Positions 51,533-61,521 are shown, numbered from the stretch's first letter. The stretch: DNA of 64,000 nucleotides from Polycladidibacter hongkongensis (GCF_001561995.1 NZ_LLWC01000022.1:620001-684000), one strand, 5' to 3'. Notes: generated by a model not told the origin, from the sequence alone. Program-made: numbers and translations.

Positions 51533-52747
51533 ATGGTAATGACGAGAATCCTATATAACTTGTACAAGGCTGTGATGAAGCCAGTCTCGCGCCTTATGCC
51601 GATTTCCACCCCGCAAGTGATCAGCGCTCCCAATTCTTCAAGACAAATAATCTCCCTGCTGCAAGAAAAGAAGCTATCCCGTCCTGCACTTATCACAGAC
51701 AGCTTTGTCGCGACCACGCCAGCCTTCCAGCAGTTGCACGCTGAATTAATCGCAGCAGGTTTCAATACGATTATCTTTGACCAGATCGAGCCAGACCCAA
51801 ATATTGAGCGCATTAAAAAAGGCATCGCAATAACCAAAGCACATGGCTTTGATGTGGTTATTGCTGTAGGAGGGGGCTCCTCTATTGATGGCGCTAAAAT
51901 TATCAATGCTTGCGCCACACTGCACAAGCGCCCGGAAGCCATTGCAGGAACCCTCAAACTGCGCCGGCGCGGCAACTTCTTCATAGCCATCCCAACAACG
52001 GCAGGCACCGGCTCTGAAACGACCCTTGTCGCTGTAATGACCAATCCCGCCAAGAAAGCAAAGCTGCCTGTGGTGGATCCAAGCCTAGTGCCAAACGTCG
52101 CCGTACTCGACGAGGCCTACATGATGGACCTCCCGCCCCAGATCACCGCAACCACAGGCATGGATGCCCTTACGCATGCGGTTGAATCATATTTGAGCGA
52201 GTATTCCACGGCCAAAACCGATAGCATGAATTTGGAGAGCATTCGACGCATCTTCACCTACCTGCCTAGAGCCTTTGAGGATGGCACGCATGATGTGGAG
52301 GCCCGTCAGCAAATGTCCCGCGCATCTTTTGATGCAGGGTGGACATTTACCCGCACAAGCGTCGGCTGGGTTCACGCTATTGCCCATAAAATCGGCGGGC
52401 TCTACGGCGTGCCTCACGGCTTGGCAAATGCGATCATCCTGCCATATGTCTTGGAGTTCTATCTTGAAACCAGCGCACCACGCCTTGCAAAAATGGCAGC
52501 CGCTGTCGGTCTTGACGCCGCCAGTGAGACCAAAGCCGCACAAGCATTTATCCATGCGGTTAAAGATTTGGCAAGGCAACTAGAGATCCCTAGCCATTTT
52601 GACTGCATTAAAACCGAGGACCTAGCCGCAATCGCCAAGGCCGCCACGCGCGAAGTCAATCTGACGCCGCACCCGGTACCACGCTACTTTGCCACTGAAC
52701 GTGAACTCGTGTCTTTCATTAACACCTTGCAAGAAAACACGGCATGA
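51533..52747 (+). CDS. Iron-containing alcohol dehydrogenase
   Basis: A group III (Fe-ADH) NAD(P)-dependent dehydrogenase of 404 residues from ATG 51533, with GAAGG 5 bp before it; ATG 51521 and ATG 51539 are also possible. Cofactor-binding GGGSSIDGAK and the phosphate loop IPTTAGTGSETT are clear. The metal site is formed by Asp (in VVDPSLVPNVAVLD), His in DALTHAVESYLS and two His in HAIAHKIGGLYGVPHGLANA. The substrate is unknown. It stands 138 bp after chrR; the gap holds a GTTACT/AGTAAC inverted repeat (51442-51459) and no ECF11 box, so a link to the sigma factor is unproved. Confidence 0.9.
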   Translation: MVMTRILYNLYKAVMKPVSRLMPISTPQVISAPNSSRQIISLLQEKKLSRPALITDSFVATTPAFQQLHAELIAAGFNTIIFDQIEPDPNIERIKKGIAITKAHGFDVVIAVGGGSSIDGAKIINACATLHKRPEAIAGTLKLRRRGNFFIAIPTTAGTGSETTLVAVMTNPAKKAKLPVVDPSLVPNVAVLDEAYMMDLPPQITATTGMDALTHAVESYLSEYSTAKTDSMNLESIRRIFTYLPRAFEDGTHDVEARQQMSRASFDAGWTFTRTSVGWVHAIAHKIGGLYGVPHGLANAIILPYVLEFYLETSAPRLAKMAAAVGLDAASETKAAQAFIHAVKDLARQLEIPSHFDCIKTEDLAAIAKAATREVNLTPHPVPRYFATERELVSFINTLQENTA

Positions 52748-52853
52748 TGCGCCAAACCCACAAGAATGAAACCTTTTTTGTATCAAACACTACAAACATC
52801 GCGACTGCATACCGATATCTCCTAGATGAAACAAGACGAAGTAGGAGGGCTAT

Positions 52854-53597
52854 ATGTTTGATGCTAAAGGATTGCTAGATCAGTTTGTTGGTTCCGGGTC
52901 GGGCGCAAAGGCTGGCGATCTTCTCAATCAAGGCAAAACTTACGCTAAAAATAACGCTGGTGGCCTCGCAGGTGGCGCTATTGCCGGCGGCTTGGCAGGG
53001 TTGCTGATGGGTAACAAAAAGGCTCGCAAATTCGCTAAGAAAACGGCCACATATGGCGGCCTCGCGCTGGTTGGTGGCCTCGCCTACAAGGCCTATCAGG
53101 ACTACGCATCAAACAAAAGCATCCAACAACAAGGCAACAATGCTTCGGCGCCAAGCACCTCAGGCACTCAGCTCGCAGCTCCGGCACTACTGCCAGCGCC
53201 GCCGACAGCAGAAGAGCTAACCGGCTCGGCAGATCAGGGTTTTGCACGGGCCATTCTTACTGCAATGCTTCAAGCTGCCAAAGCAGATGGCCATATCGAC
53301 GCTCAGGAACAACAGCGTATATTCGAACGCATTGATGATCTGGGGCTTGGGGTGGAAGAAAAAGCCTTTGTCATTGATGAAATGCGCCAGCCGCTGGATA
53401 TTGAAAAAGTCGTCGTCGCCGCTGCTGGGGATCAAACGATGGCCATAGAGCTTTACACCGCCTCACGCATGGCAATAGAGCCTGACCACCCCGCAGAGCA
53501 AGCCTACTTGCAAATGTTGGCTGCACGCCTTGCACTCCCCCCCGAGCTCGTCAGCCAGATTGATGCAACGGTGAAAGCCGCCCTTCAAGAAACTTAG
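52854..53597 (+). CDS. DUF533/TerB-like protein
   Basis: A 247-residue protein. A glycine-rich, partly hydrophobic N-terminus (about 34-95, NAGGLAGGAIAGGLAGLLMG) may insert in membranes. A linker rich in Ser, Pro and Ala leads to a TerB-like helical domain (about 125-245) with LQAAKADGHIDAQEQQRIFE and ELYTASRMAIEPDHPAEQAY. DUF533 members are of unknown function; TerB domains appear in stress and metal resistance systems. GGAGGG lies 5 bp before the ATG. Monocistronic with a strong terminator. Confidence 0.85.
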   Translation: MFDAKGLLDQFVGSGSGAKAGDLLNQGKTYAKNNAGGLAGGAIAGGLAGLLMGNKKARKFAKKTATYGGLALVGGLAYKAYQDYASNKSIQQQGNNASAPSTSGTQLAAPALLPAPPTAEELTGSADQGFARAILTAMLQAAKADGHIDAQEQQRIFERIDDLGLGVEEKAFVIDEMRQPLDIEKVVVAAAGDQTMAIELYTASRMAIEPDHPAEQAYLQMLAARLALPPELVSQIDATVKAALQET

Positions 53598-53624
53598 ACG
53601 AGAAAAACAGTACCGAGTGATTCG

Positions 53625-53653
53625 CCCGCCAATGGCAACGTTGGCGGGTTTTT
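53625..53653 (+). terminator. Rho-independent terminator after DUF533 gene
   Basis: CCCGCCAA (53625-53632) pairs with TTGGCGGG (53641-53648) and is followed by five T. Confidence 0.9.
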
Positions 53654-54171
53654 CAGTTGCTCATGCTGCATCCGTGTCCGAGGTCATTAACAAGACAATA
53701 ACTTCGGAATATTTGGTCAGTACTTCTTACCCTTTACCCTCCCCTTCAATCCTCTAAGATTAACTAGAATAGTTATAAGTATAAACACAAATCTCCAAGA
53801 AATATAATTCCTCCGTAAGTTTTATCAAATGCTCTTGCCGACCTGCAAGATACCTCCCCTCGCGAATGTTGCTCTTTCTTCAACATTCACCAGCAATTCC
53901 TTTCACAAACCGGGAAAAAATCGCAGAAACTCTGTCAAACACCCTACATTTTGGCGATAAACTTTTTAATAGGCCCAATAAAAATCAAGATGTATTGTCA
54001 TAATTCTTGACTTGAGGCGTCATCCAAATTACGTCTTTCCCAACAGATTACGGTGGCCGAATGGGACCCCTGCCTTTCACCGGAGCAACGGCCCAACGCC
54101 GTCATTGCCCCCAGACCCTCCTGAAATGCAGCCCCGTTAAGGCCTCCCCATAAAGATACCGGAGGCACGTT
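53654..54171 (+). other. Long leader/promoter region of the glutamate synthase-like gene
   Basis: About 520 bp, AT-rich on the left and GC-rich on the right. It contains an 8-bp perfect inverted repeat, GAATGTTG (53864-53871) with CAACATTC (53881-53888), which may be an operator. TTGACT near 54008 could be a -35, but no good -10 follows. The last 60 bp fold weakly. GGAGG (54161-54165) is the ribosome site of the next gene. No known riboswitch motif was recognised. Confidence 0.45.
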
Positions 54172-57100
54172 TTGGAACAAGATCGCAAACAGTTTGGTCT
54201 GTATGATCACAGCGAAGATAAAAGTAGCTGTGGCGTAGGTTTCATCACCCGTAAAACCGGGGAACAAACTCACGATGTGCTGGTGAAAGGCCATGAAGCC
54301 CTTTGTACAATTCCGCACCGTGGCGGCATGAGTGCCGAGGGTGTCGGTGATGGCGCTGGCGTCAACGTTGACATCTCGCAGAGCTTCTTCCGCAAACTCA
54401 CAGGCAACCCCGAGCTAAACCTAGGCGAGTTCGGTGTCGGCAACTTTTTCTTACCTGAAAATCAAGACAATTGGCATAGCGCCGATGCACTGATCACCGC
54501 AGCTATTGAGGAGAATGGCTGCAAAGTGATCCTCTCCCGCATGGTCGACGTCGACAATTCGGTCATTCGTCCGGCCGCTGTAAAGCACATGCTGCCAATC
54601 CGTCAGGTCATCTTTACCAAACCAAACGGACAAGACGCCAAGGCCTTCGATCGCACAATCAACGAAATTATGTTGAAGATCGAGTCTCAGGCATATGAAG
54701 GCGAAGCGCTGAAAGGCCTGTACCCTCTGTCACTGTCCGCCCGCACGCAAGTCTACAAGGGCCGTCTGAACTCTGACGAGATCATTCCATACTTTAAGGA
54801 TCTCATGGATGAGGATCACAAGATCCACACCATGTTCTTCCACACCCGCTTTTCAACCAATACCGAGCCGCAGTCTTCCATGGCGCAGCCATTCCGCTTT
54901 ATGGCGCACAATGGCGAGCTCAACACAGATAAAAAGAACCGCCTGTCCGAAGCTGCCATCGCACAAATGCGCCACAACCGCATCTACACCCCGCATGGCC
55001 AGTCTGACAGTGCCCGCCTCGACCAAACGCTTCAGCGCCGCCTGATTGAGGACGATCTCGACCTTATCACCGCTGTTGTTGCCATGATGCCACCAGCTTG
55101 GGAAAACGACACCCGTATTTCCAACGATGTTCGCATCATGCTGGAATACTTCTCGCTCTATGAAGAGAAGAACGATGGCCCGGCTGCACTCATTTTTGGC
55201 GATGGTACCGTCGTTGGCGCTCGTCTTGACCGTCTGGGCCTGCGTCCAATGCGCTCTGTTGAAACAGGCGATTACCTTTGTGTTATGTCCGAAGCCGGAC
55301 AGATCGACTTCCCGGCAGACGAAATCACCCGCCGAGGCCGTATTGAGGCCGGTGGTATGCTCTACTTTGATCACCGCACCGGTAAGAGCTACACCAGCCA
55401 TGAAGCGCTGGAAATGCTCGCCAATGCACACGATTACAAAGCCCTGCTTGAAGAAGCGCGCGTCAACATCAAGGACCTCCCGGCACAAGACGCCGCTGCA
55501 GACCTCGCTGAAGGCTTTACCGATGTGCAGCGCGCGGTTGCCTACTCACTCAATCAGGAAAGCTATAAGTTCCTGATGGATCCGATGATGCAAACCGGCG
55601 CAGAAAAGATCTCCGCCATGGGTTACGGCGTCGCCATCAACGCCCTGTCGGATCAAGAAGGCGGCATGGCCAAATTCTTCTCCCAGCGCTTTGCTCAGGT
55701 TACAAACCCACCGCTGGACTCCCTGCGAGAAGCCGATGGTATGACCCTGCGCGTAGCGCTTGGCGCCAAGCCGCACTTCAATAAGGAAAAGCAGCGCCAG
55801 ATCGTGATCGACAGTCCGATCCTTAACGCATGCGAGCTGGCCACCATCCGCGCACAGGATCAAGTGCCGGTCTCCGATATTGCAGCGCTGTACCAACCGG
55901 TTGCAGAAGACTGTGCCAAGGCCCAGCAAAACACCCTTATCAACGCGCTGGAAAAAACCTGCGATCAAATCGAAGCAGCGGCGCGCGAAAAAGGCGGGAT
56001 CATCATCCTGTCCGATGCAAAGGTAGATGCACAAAACGCACCCCTGCCACTCATCTTGCTTATCGCAGCGGCAAACCAGCGATTGATCGAAAAAGGTCTG
56101 CGATTCCGGGCAAGCTTGGTTGCCGAGAGTGGACAGATCGCCTCATCTCACCAAGTTGCCACGGCCCTTGGCTTTGGTGCATCAGCCTTGATGCCCCTTT
56201 CAGTTATCGCCCGTGCCAATGAAATGGCCGCAGGCAACGCCGAAGAAGCCAAGGCCAACGTGTCTCGCTTTATCAAGGCCGCTAAAAAGTCCCTGATGAA
56301 AACCATGGGTAAAGTGGGCCTATGTACCGCTGAAAGCTATATCGGTGGGGAGTTCTTCGAACCAAACTTCCTTGATACCAACGAGGCTGTTCTCGCCCGT
56401 TTCTTCCCGAACATGAAGGCCACAGTCGGCGGTGTAGACTTCGCGGCCATTGCCCTATCCAATGCCCAGTGGCATCAGCGCGCTTGCGAAATAAAAGACG
56501 CTAAGGAAATCCCGCTTCTCGGCCTGTTTAAAGAACGTTCGGAAGGTGCTGGCCACTCCTACGGCACAACCGCCGTGCGTGGCTTTGTCGAGATGACCGA
56601 AGAAGGCATCAAACTCAAAGGCACCTCTGACAAAGACAGCGAGTTAGACGAAAAAGACCTCTCCTTGCTGACCTTGAACCGCTTGAAAGACGCGTATGAC
56701 AGCGGGGCGGAAGCCTATCGTAAAACTAGCTTCGAGCGCCGTACGCCTAAAGAAATTGATAGTTTCAAAATCACCAAGTCGTACCGCGAGTTCTCCCAGT
56801 CACTGGCGCAAGAGCGCGCCAAACGTCCGGCAGCGCTACGTGATGTGCTCTCATTCCCGGCAGACGTAAACTGGGCTATGAGCGCCAAAGAGTTCGCAGA
56901 AGAACTGTTCAGCCATGATCTAGTGGGCAACAGCTCATTCCTCGTGCGCGGTATCGATTGCGATCAAAACGAAGATGGCAGCTTTACCTTACGCTTGTGT
57001 GGCCGCGCCAAAGGTCGTCCGGCGCAGATCAATGGTGCCCGCCTTGATGCGCTCAAAGACGCAATCATCCAAAAATTTGGCGATCAACTCAACGATCTGA

Positions 57101-59676
57101 AGAAGGTGGAAAACTCCATCACCTTCAAAGCCAGTGGCCAAGCGCTCTACTATTTCTCCAATTTGCAAAACGCCAACCAAAGCCTCTCAGTTACGCAGGT
57201 GCAACCAGCACACGAAGTAACTGCAACACTGGCCTCCGGCGCTATGAGCCACGGAGCATTGGTTGCCCCAGCACACGAAGCCGTCGCCCATGGCACCAAC
57301 ATGGCCGGCGCATTCTCAAACTCTGGCGAAGGCGGCGAACACTACACCCGCTATGGCACCATCCGCTCCAGCCGCATCAAGCAGCTGGCATCTGGCCGCT
57401 TTGGCGTATGGACAGGCTACCTCGCCGACCCGACTTTGGAAGAGCTGGAAATCAAGATTGCTCAAGGCGCCAAGCCGGGTGAAGGTGGTCAGCTACCGGG
57501 GCCAAAGGTAACCGTGGAAATCGCAGCCGCCCGCGGCGGTACACCGGGCGTGGAGCTTGTCAGCCCCCCACCGCACCACGACACCTACTCCATCGAGGAT
57601 TTGGCCCAGCTCATTCACGATGCCAAAGCCGCCCGTGTGCGCGTTATCGTCAAGTTGGTATCCTCTGAAGGCATTGGCACCATCGCCGTTGGCGTGGCCA
57701 AAGCCGGTGCAGATGTCATCAACGTTGCCGGCAACACCGGCGGCACCGGCGCTGCCGCTGTAACCAGCTTGAAGAACACCGGCCGCGCTGCTGAAATCGG
57801 CCTTGCCGAAGTACATCAGGCTCTGTGTGCAAATGGCCTGCGCGACAAGGTAATCTTGCGTTGCTCCGGTGCGCACCAAACAGGTTCCGACGTCGTTAAA
57901 TCTGCCCTTCTGGGCGGCGACAGCTTCGAATTCGGCACCACCGCACTGATGATGATCAAGTGTGTGATGGCGAAAAACTGTAACATCAAATGTCCGGCCG
58001 GTATCACCACCAACGCCGAGGTGTTTGAAGGTGACCCGCGCGCACTGGCGCAGTACCTCATCAATATCGCCCACGAAGTGCGCGAAATCCTCGCCCGTCT
58101 CGGTTTCAAATCCTTGCAAGAAGCCCGCGGCCGCGCAGATTACCTGCATCTTGTGGCGCACGAGCGCTCCATTGGCCAGCTAGACCTGCGCCAAATGCTC
58201 ACCTGCGTTCCTGAGGTTAAAATCAACCAACCGGTTTATCTGGAAGCCAACTTCGATGTGGACGACGAGCTGCTGAAAGAGTTCCGCAAGCAGGTCATCC
58301 AGCGTCAGCAAACAGAGGCGGTGCTCTCCAAAGGCATCAAGCTCAACAACCGCAACAAAACTGTTGGCGGCCAGCTGGCGATTGATATTGAGCGCACGCT
58401 GCAATACGAGCTCTCCGACAAACAGGCAAACTGCCTGCCAATGGTCTACACCGATGATCGTGGCCGCCGCCTGATCAAGCCGGAGACGCTCACCGTCAAC
58501 ACCACCGGTGCAGCAGGCCAAAGCTACGCGGCTTTCTGTAACTCGGGTATGATCTTCCGCCACGTTGGCACCTGTAACGACGGTGTTGGCAAAGGCGCAT
58601 CTGGCGGTAACATTGCCATCGTCTCTCCCGGCGGCGGTGACGAAGAAAACGTCCTTATTGGTAACTTCGCCCTGTTTGGTGCCTCAGGCTCCGCCCTTTA
58701 TGTCGAGGGCGGCGCAGGCGATCGCTTCGGCGTGCGCAACTCCGGCGCCTCCGCTGTTGTGGAAGGTGTTGGCGACTTCTGCGGCGAATACATGACCAAC
58801 GGTGCGATTTTGAACCTTGGGGACTTCGGCAAGGGCTTCTGTAATGGTATGTCCGGCGGCGTCGCCTACCAGTACGATCCTTACGATCAGCTCGAAAAGC
58901 TCTACAGCGCTGACAGCGTGAAACTGCACCGCTTGTCGGACGACAACGAACGTGCAGCAATTCACCGCCTCGCTGTAAAATCACTGCTTGAGCGCCATGT
59001 AAAATTCACCGGTTCTAAGAAGGCACAGTTCCTGCTCGACAACTTCGCTACCGAAGTTGCGAACTTCCGTTTCGCCACCCCGCTAGCGCTGGAAACCTAC
59101 CAGAACTACGAGGCCATCTTGAAAGCCAAGAGCCGCAAAGAGCTGGTGGAAGAGTTGTCGCAAGCTCTCGTTGCCCACCAAACACGCAAGTTCAAAGAGG
59201 CATACCGCGACGGTAAGCCGATCGCGGATGGCGCAATCCCGAGCTATGGCGAGACCGACACAGCGTTGATGTACACCCTCATCAACAACTACACTGTCTG
59301 GCACTGTGCTGAAGATGTGGTGAAATCGCGCTACAAAAAGGCCGAGGATCTGGATCAAAACACCATCACCTCAGGGGTCCGCAAGCTGATCCTTACAGAA
59401 GACTTCGCGCTAAACCAGAAACTAGCGGGCCATGCCCGAAAAGCGCTGGAAAGTTTTGGCGATGAAGAACTCGCGGTGATGATCTCGGACAAGCGGATGA
59501 AAGACTATAAAACCGCACTTTCAAACCGTAACGTCCGCCTCATGGACAGCATCGGCACTTATGGCTGGATCTTGCTGCAAGACCGCCAGAACCGTCAGGC
59601 TATGGGCGAAATCCCAGACTTCGAAATGCTGTTTGCCAAGGCAAGCTCCATGGAATTGGTGAAGCAGATGGTATGA
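54172..59676 (+). CDS. Glutamate synthase large-subunit homologue, long variant
   Basis: An 1834-residue GltB-like protein; ordinary GltB has about 1500. It starts at TTG 54172 with GGAGG 6 bp upstream. The first 19 residues act as a propeptide before Cys20 (SSCGVGFITRK), the glutaminase nucleophile. Class II amidotransferase motifs PHRGGMSAEG, HTRFSTNTEPQ and AHNGELNT follow. The central domain has FAQVTNPPLDSLRE near 505. The FMN domain (about 1020-1330) has SGAMSHGALVAPAHEA, AQGAKPGEGGQLPGPKV and SPPPHHDTYSIEDLAQL. Fe-S cysteines are 1264, 1270 and 1274, spaced C-x5-C-x3-C where GltB has x4. A GXGXG domain (about 1440-1640) and an unusual ~190-residue C-terminal extension end it. No GltD follows. 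Confidence 0.9.
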   Translation: MEQDRKQFGLYDHSEDKSSCGVGFITRKTGEQTHDVLVKGHEALCTIPHRGGMSAEGVGDGAGVNVDISQSFFRKLTGNPELNLGEFGVGNFFLPENQDNWHSADALITAAIEENGCKVILSRMVDVDNSVIRPAAVKHMLPIRQVIFTKPNGQDAKAFDRTINEIMLKIESQAYEGEALKGLYPLSLSARTQVYKGRLNSDEIIPYFKDLMDEDHKIHTMFFHTRFSTNTEPQSSMAQPFRFMAHNGELNTDKKNRLSEAAIAQMRHNRIYTPHGQSDSARLDQTLQRRLIEDDLDLITAVVAMMPPAWENDTRISNDVRIMLEYFSLYEEKNDGPAALIFGDGTVVGARLDRLGLRPMRSVETGDYLCVMSEAGQIDFPADEITRRGRIEAGGMLYFDHRTGKSYTSHEALEMLANAHDYKALLEEARVNIKDLPAQDAAADLAEGFTDVQRAVAYSLNQESYKFLMDPMMQTGAEKISAMGYGVAINALSDQEGGMAKFFSQRFAQVTNPPLDSLREADGMTLRVALGAKPHFNKEKQRQIVIDSPILNACELATIRAQDQVPVSDIAALYQPVAEDCAKAQQNTLINALEKTCDQIEAAAREKGGIIILSDAKVDAQNAPLPLILLIAAANQRLIEKGLRFRASLVAESGQIASSHQVATALGFGASALMPLSVIARANEMAAGNAEEAKANVSRFIKAAKKSLMKTMGKVGLCTAESYIGGEFFEPNFLDTNEAVLARFFPNMKATVGGVDFAAIALSNAQWHQRACEIKDAKEIPLLGLFKERSEGAGHSYGTTAVRGFVEMTEEGIKLKGTSDKDSELDEKDLSLLTLNRLKDAYDSGAEAYRKTSFERRTPKEIDSFKITKSYREFSQSLAQERAKRPAALRDVLSFPADVNWAMSAKEFAEELFSHDLVGNSSFLVRGIDCDQNEDGSFTLRLCGRAKGRPAQINGARLDALKDAIIQKFGDQLNDLKKVENSITFKASGQALYYFSNLQNANQSLSVTQVQPAHEVTATLASGAMSHGALVAPAHEAVAHGTNMAGAFSNSGEGGEHYTRYGTIRSSRIKQLASGRFGVWTGYLADPTLEELEIKIAQGAKPGEGGQLPGPKVTVEIAAARGGTPGVELVSPPPHHDTYSIEDLAQLIHDAKAARVRVIVKLVSSEGIGTIAVGVAKAGADVINVAGNTGGTGAAAVTSLKNTGRAAEIGLAEVHQALCANGLRDKVILRCSGAHQTGSDVVKSALLGGDSFEFGTTALMMIKCVMAKNCNIKCPAGITTNAEVFEGDPRALAQYLINIAHEVREILARLGFKSLQEARGRADYLHLVAHERSIGQLDLRQMLTCVPEVKINQPVYLEANFDVDDELLKEFRKQVIQRQQTEAVLSKGIKLNNRNKTVGGQLAIDIERTLQYELSDKQANCLPMVYTDDRGRRLIKPETLTVNTTGAAGQSYAAFCNSGMIFRHVGTCNDGVGKGASGGNIAIVSPGGGDEENVLIGNFALFGASGSALYVEGGAGDRFGVRNSGASAVVEGVGDFCGEYMTNGAILNLGDFGKGFCNGMSGGVAYQYDPYDQLEKLYSADSVKLHRLSDDNERAAIHRLAVKSLLERHVKFTGSKKAQFLLDNFATEVANFRFATPLALETYQNYEAILKAKSRKELVEELSQALVAHQTRKFKEAYRDGKPIADGAIPSYGETDTALMYTLINNYTVWHCAEDVVKSRYKKAEDLDQNTITSGVRKLILTEDFALNQKLAGHARKALESFGDEELAVMISDKRMKDYKTALSNRNVRLMDSIGTYGWILLQDRQNRQAMGEIPDFEMLFAKASSMELVKQMV

Positions 59677-59732
59677 GCTCGCAAAGAGCTCCCACCCATC
59701 CTTCAAGACAGATCGAGACACGGTAACGACCT

Positions 59733-61484
59733 ATGAAACTTCCCTTTATTCCAGAAAACGCTCCGTTTTCACCTGAGCAGAAAAATTGGCTTGCAGGCTT
59801 TTTTGCCGGACTTCACACCCAAATGGCTGTCAACGATGATGCCGCCCAAGAAGGCACTGCTGCGCTGAGCGTCAATGTTTTATACGGCACGCAAACCGGC
59901 AACTCTGAAATGGTGGCCGAAGAAATTGGCGAGGCCCTCACTGCTGCCGGTATGAGCCCGACCGTGGCATGTCTGGATGACATCGCCCTAGAAGACTTTG
60001 CAGCCATGGAGCAGGTGCTCATTGTCATCTCTACATACGGTGAAGGCGAAATGCCAGACAACGCCCAACTGTTCTGGGATGCCCTTAAAGCCACCGACGC
60101 CCCACGCGTTGAAGCCATGCGCTTTGCCGTACTGGCACTTGGCGACACCGGTTACGATGGCTTCTGTGAAGCCGGTAAGCAGATGGATCTGCGCTTGGAG
60201 CAGCTGGGTGCAAAACGCCTCTACCCGCGCAAAGACTGTGATGTTGATTTTGAAGCCCCGGCTGAAGAATGGACAAATGGCGTACTGGAAAAACTGGCCG
60301 AGCTAAAAGGCACGAGCGGGAGCGCTGCTCCTGTTGCTGCTAGCGCTGCCAAGAAACCTGAGAAATCCAAATGGTCCCGCAAGAACCCGTACGATGCACC
60401 GGTGACTGTGAACCGCCTGCTCTCTGGTGAAGGCTCGGCCAAGGAAATTCGTCATTACGAAATTGGCCTCGGCGACGGCGCGCCTACCTATGAAGCCGGT
60501 GATGCACTTGGTGTTATTCCAACCAACGATCCACAACTGGTCGAAGATTGGGGCAAGCGCCTTGGCATATCCCTGGAGACAAGCGTCAACGGCCACGACC
60601 GCCCATTGGGTGAGCTGTTGTTCAGCCACTTCGAAATCTCCACTCCCTCGAACGATTTTGTAAAAGCAGTTGCTGCGAAAGCAGGCGACGATCACCTTTC
60701 CCATATCGTTGAGCACGGCGACAAAGAAGCCATGGAGAACTTCCTCTGGTCCAAGGACGCCCTGGATCTGCTGTTGCTTTACCCGCAAGTGGAGTTCTCG
60801 CTGGATGAAATCACCGGCCTACTCAAGCCATTGCAGCACCGCGCTTACTCGATCTCTTCCAGCTCGAAGTTCGCGACTGACAGCGTACACCTTACCATTG
60901 CGACCGTACGCTATGAAAGCCATGGCCGTAAGCATGGTGGTGTTGCCTCCTCGTTCTTAGCTGATCGTGTAATCGAGAACGGCACAGCAAAAATCTTTGT
61001 GGCACCAAACAAATCGTTCCGCGTACCACAAAATAACGATGTGCCAATGATCATGGTTGGCCCGGGAACCGGAATTGCTCCGTTCCGCGCCTTCTTGCAA
61101 GAGCGTCAGGCAATTGGTGCCAAGGGTATGAACTGGCTGTTCTTTGGCGATCAACATGCCGCTAGCGACTATATCTACCAAGATGAAATCGAAACTATGC
61201 AGCAAAACGGCGTGCTGTCCCGCCTTGATCTGGCGTTCTCGCGCGATCAGGCCGAGAAAATCTATGTTCAGACCCGCATGATGGAAAACTCCAAGGAACT
61301 GTTCGCAGCTCTGGCAGAAGGCGGTCATTTCTATGTCTGTGGTGATGCCAGCCGCATGGCCAAAGATGTTGACAAAGCCCTGCACAGTGTCATCGCCAAA
61401 GAGGCGAACCTCAGCGAAGACGGCGCTAAGGATTACGTTAACAAGCTAAAGAAAGAAAAGCGCTACTTGCGCGATGTTTACTAA
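59733..61484 (+). CDS. NADPH diflavin reductase (CysJ/CPR-like)
   Basis: A 583-residue enzyme passing electrons from NADPH through FAD to an FMN domain. The flavodoxin domain (about 47-190) has VLYGTQTGNSEMVAEEIGEA and STYGEGEMPDNAQLFWDAL. The FAD domain shows HRAYSISSS near 368 and HGGVASSFLADR. The NADPH part has MVGPGTGIAPFRAFLQER near 443, FYVCGDASRMAKDVDKAL and an aromatic C-terminal tyrosine. It resembles sulfite reductase flavoprotein alpha subunits, yet no sulfite reductase gene is near. It begins 56 bp after the GltB-like gene and shares its terminator, so it is the likely electron donor to that protein. Confidence 0.9.
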   Translation: MKLPFIPENAPFSPEQKNWLAGFFAGLHTQMAVNDDAAQEGTAALSVNVLYGTQTGNSEMVAEEIGEALTAAGMSPTVACLDDIALEDFAAMEQVLIVISTYGEGEMPDNAQLFWDALKATDAPRVEAMRFAVLALGDTGYDGFCEAGKQMDLRLEQLGAKRLYPRKDCDVDFEAPAEEWTNGVLEKLAELKGTSGSAAPVAASAAKKPEKSKWSRKNPYDAPVTVNRLLSGEGSAKEIRHYEIGLGDGAPTYEAGDALGVIPTNDPQLVEDWGKRLGISLETSVNGHDRPLGELLFSHFEISTPSNDFVKAVAAKAGDDHLSHIVEHGDKEAMENFLWSKDALDLLLLYPQVEFSLDEITGLLKPLQHRAYSISSSSKFATDSVHLTIATVRYESHGRKHGGVASSFLADRVIENGTAKIFVAPNKSFRVPQNNDVPMIMVGPGTGIAPFRAFLQERQAIGAKGMNWLFFGDQHAASDYIYQDEIETMQQNGVLSRLDLAFSRDQAEKIYVQTRMMENSKELFAALAEGGHFYVCGDASRMAKDVDKALHSVIAKEANLSEDGAKDYVNKLKKEKRYLRDVY

Positions 61485-61521
61485 GCTTGCATAACGGGCA
61501 GACTGAAAATCCAAAAATCAC

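Noticed and set aside
59733-61484. Assimilatory sulfite reductase flavoprotein (CysJ)
   Set aside because: The fold is CysJ-like, but no CysI or other sulfur gene is adjacent, and the gene follows the GltB-like gene closely; the name CysJ would imply a function not supported here.
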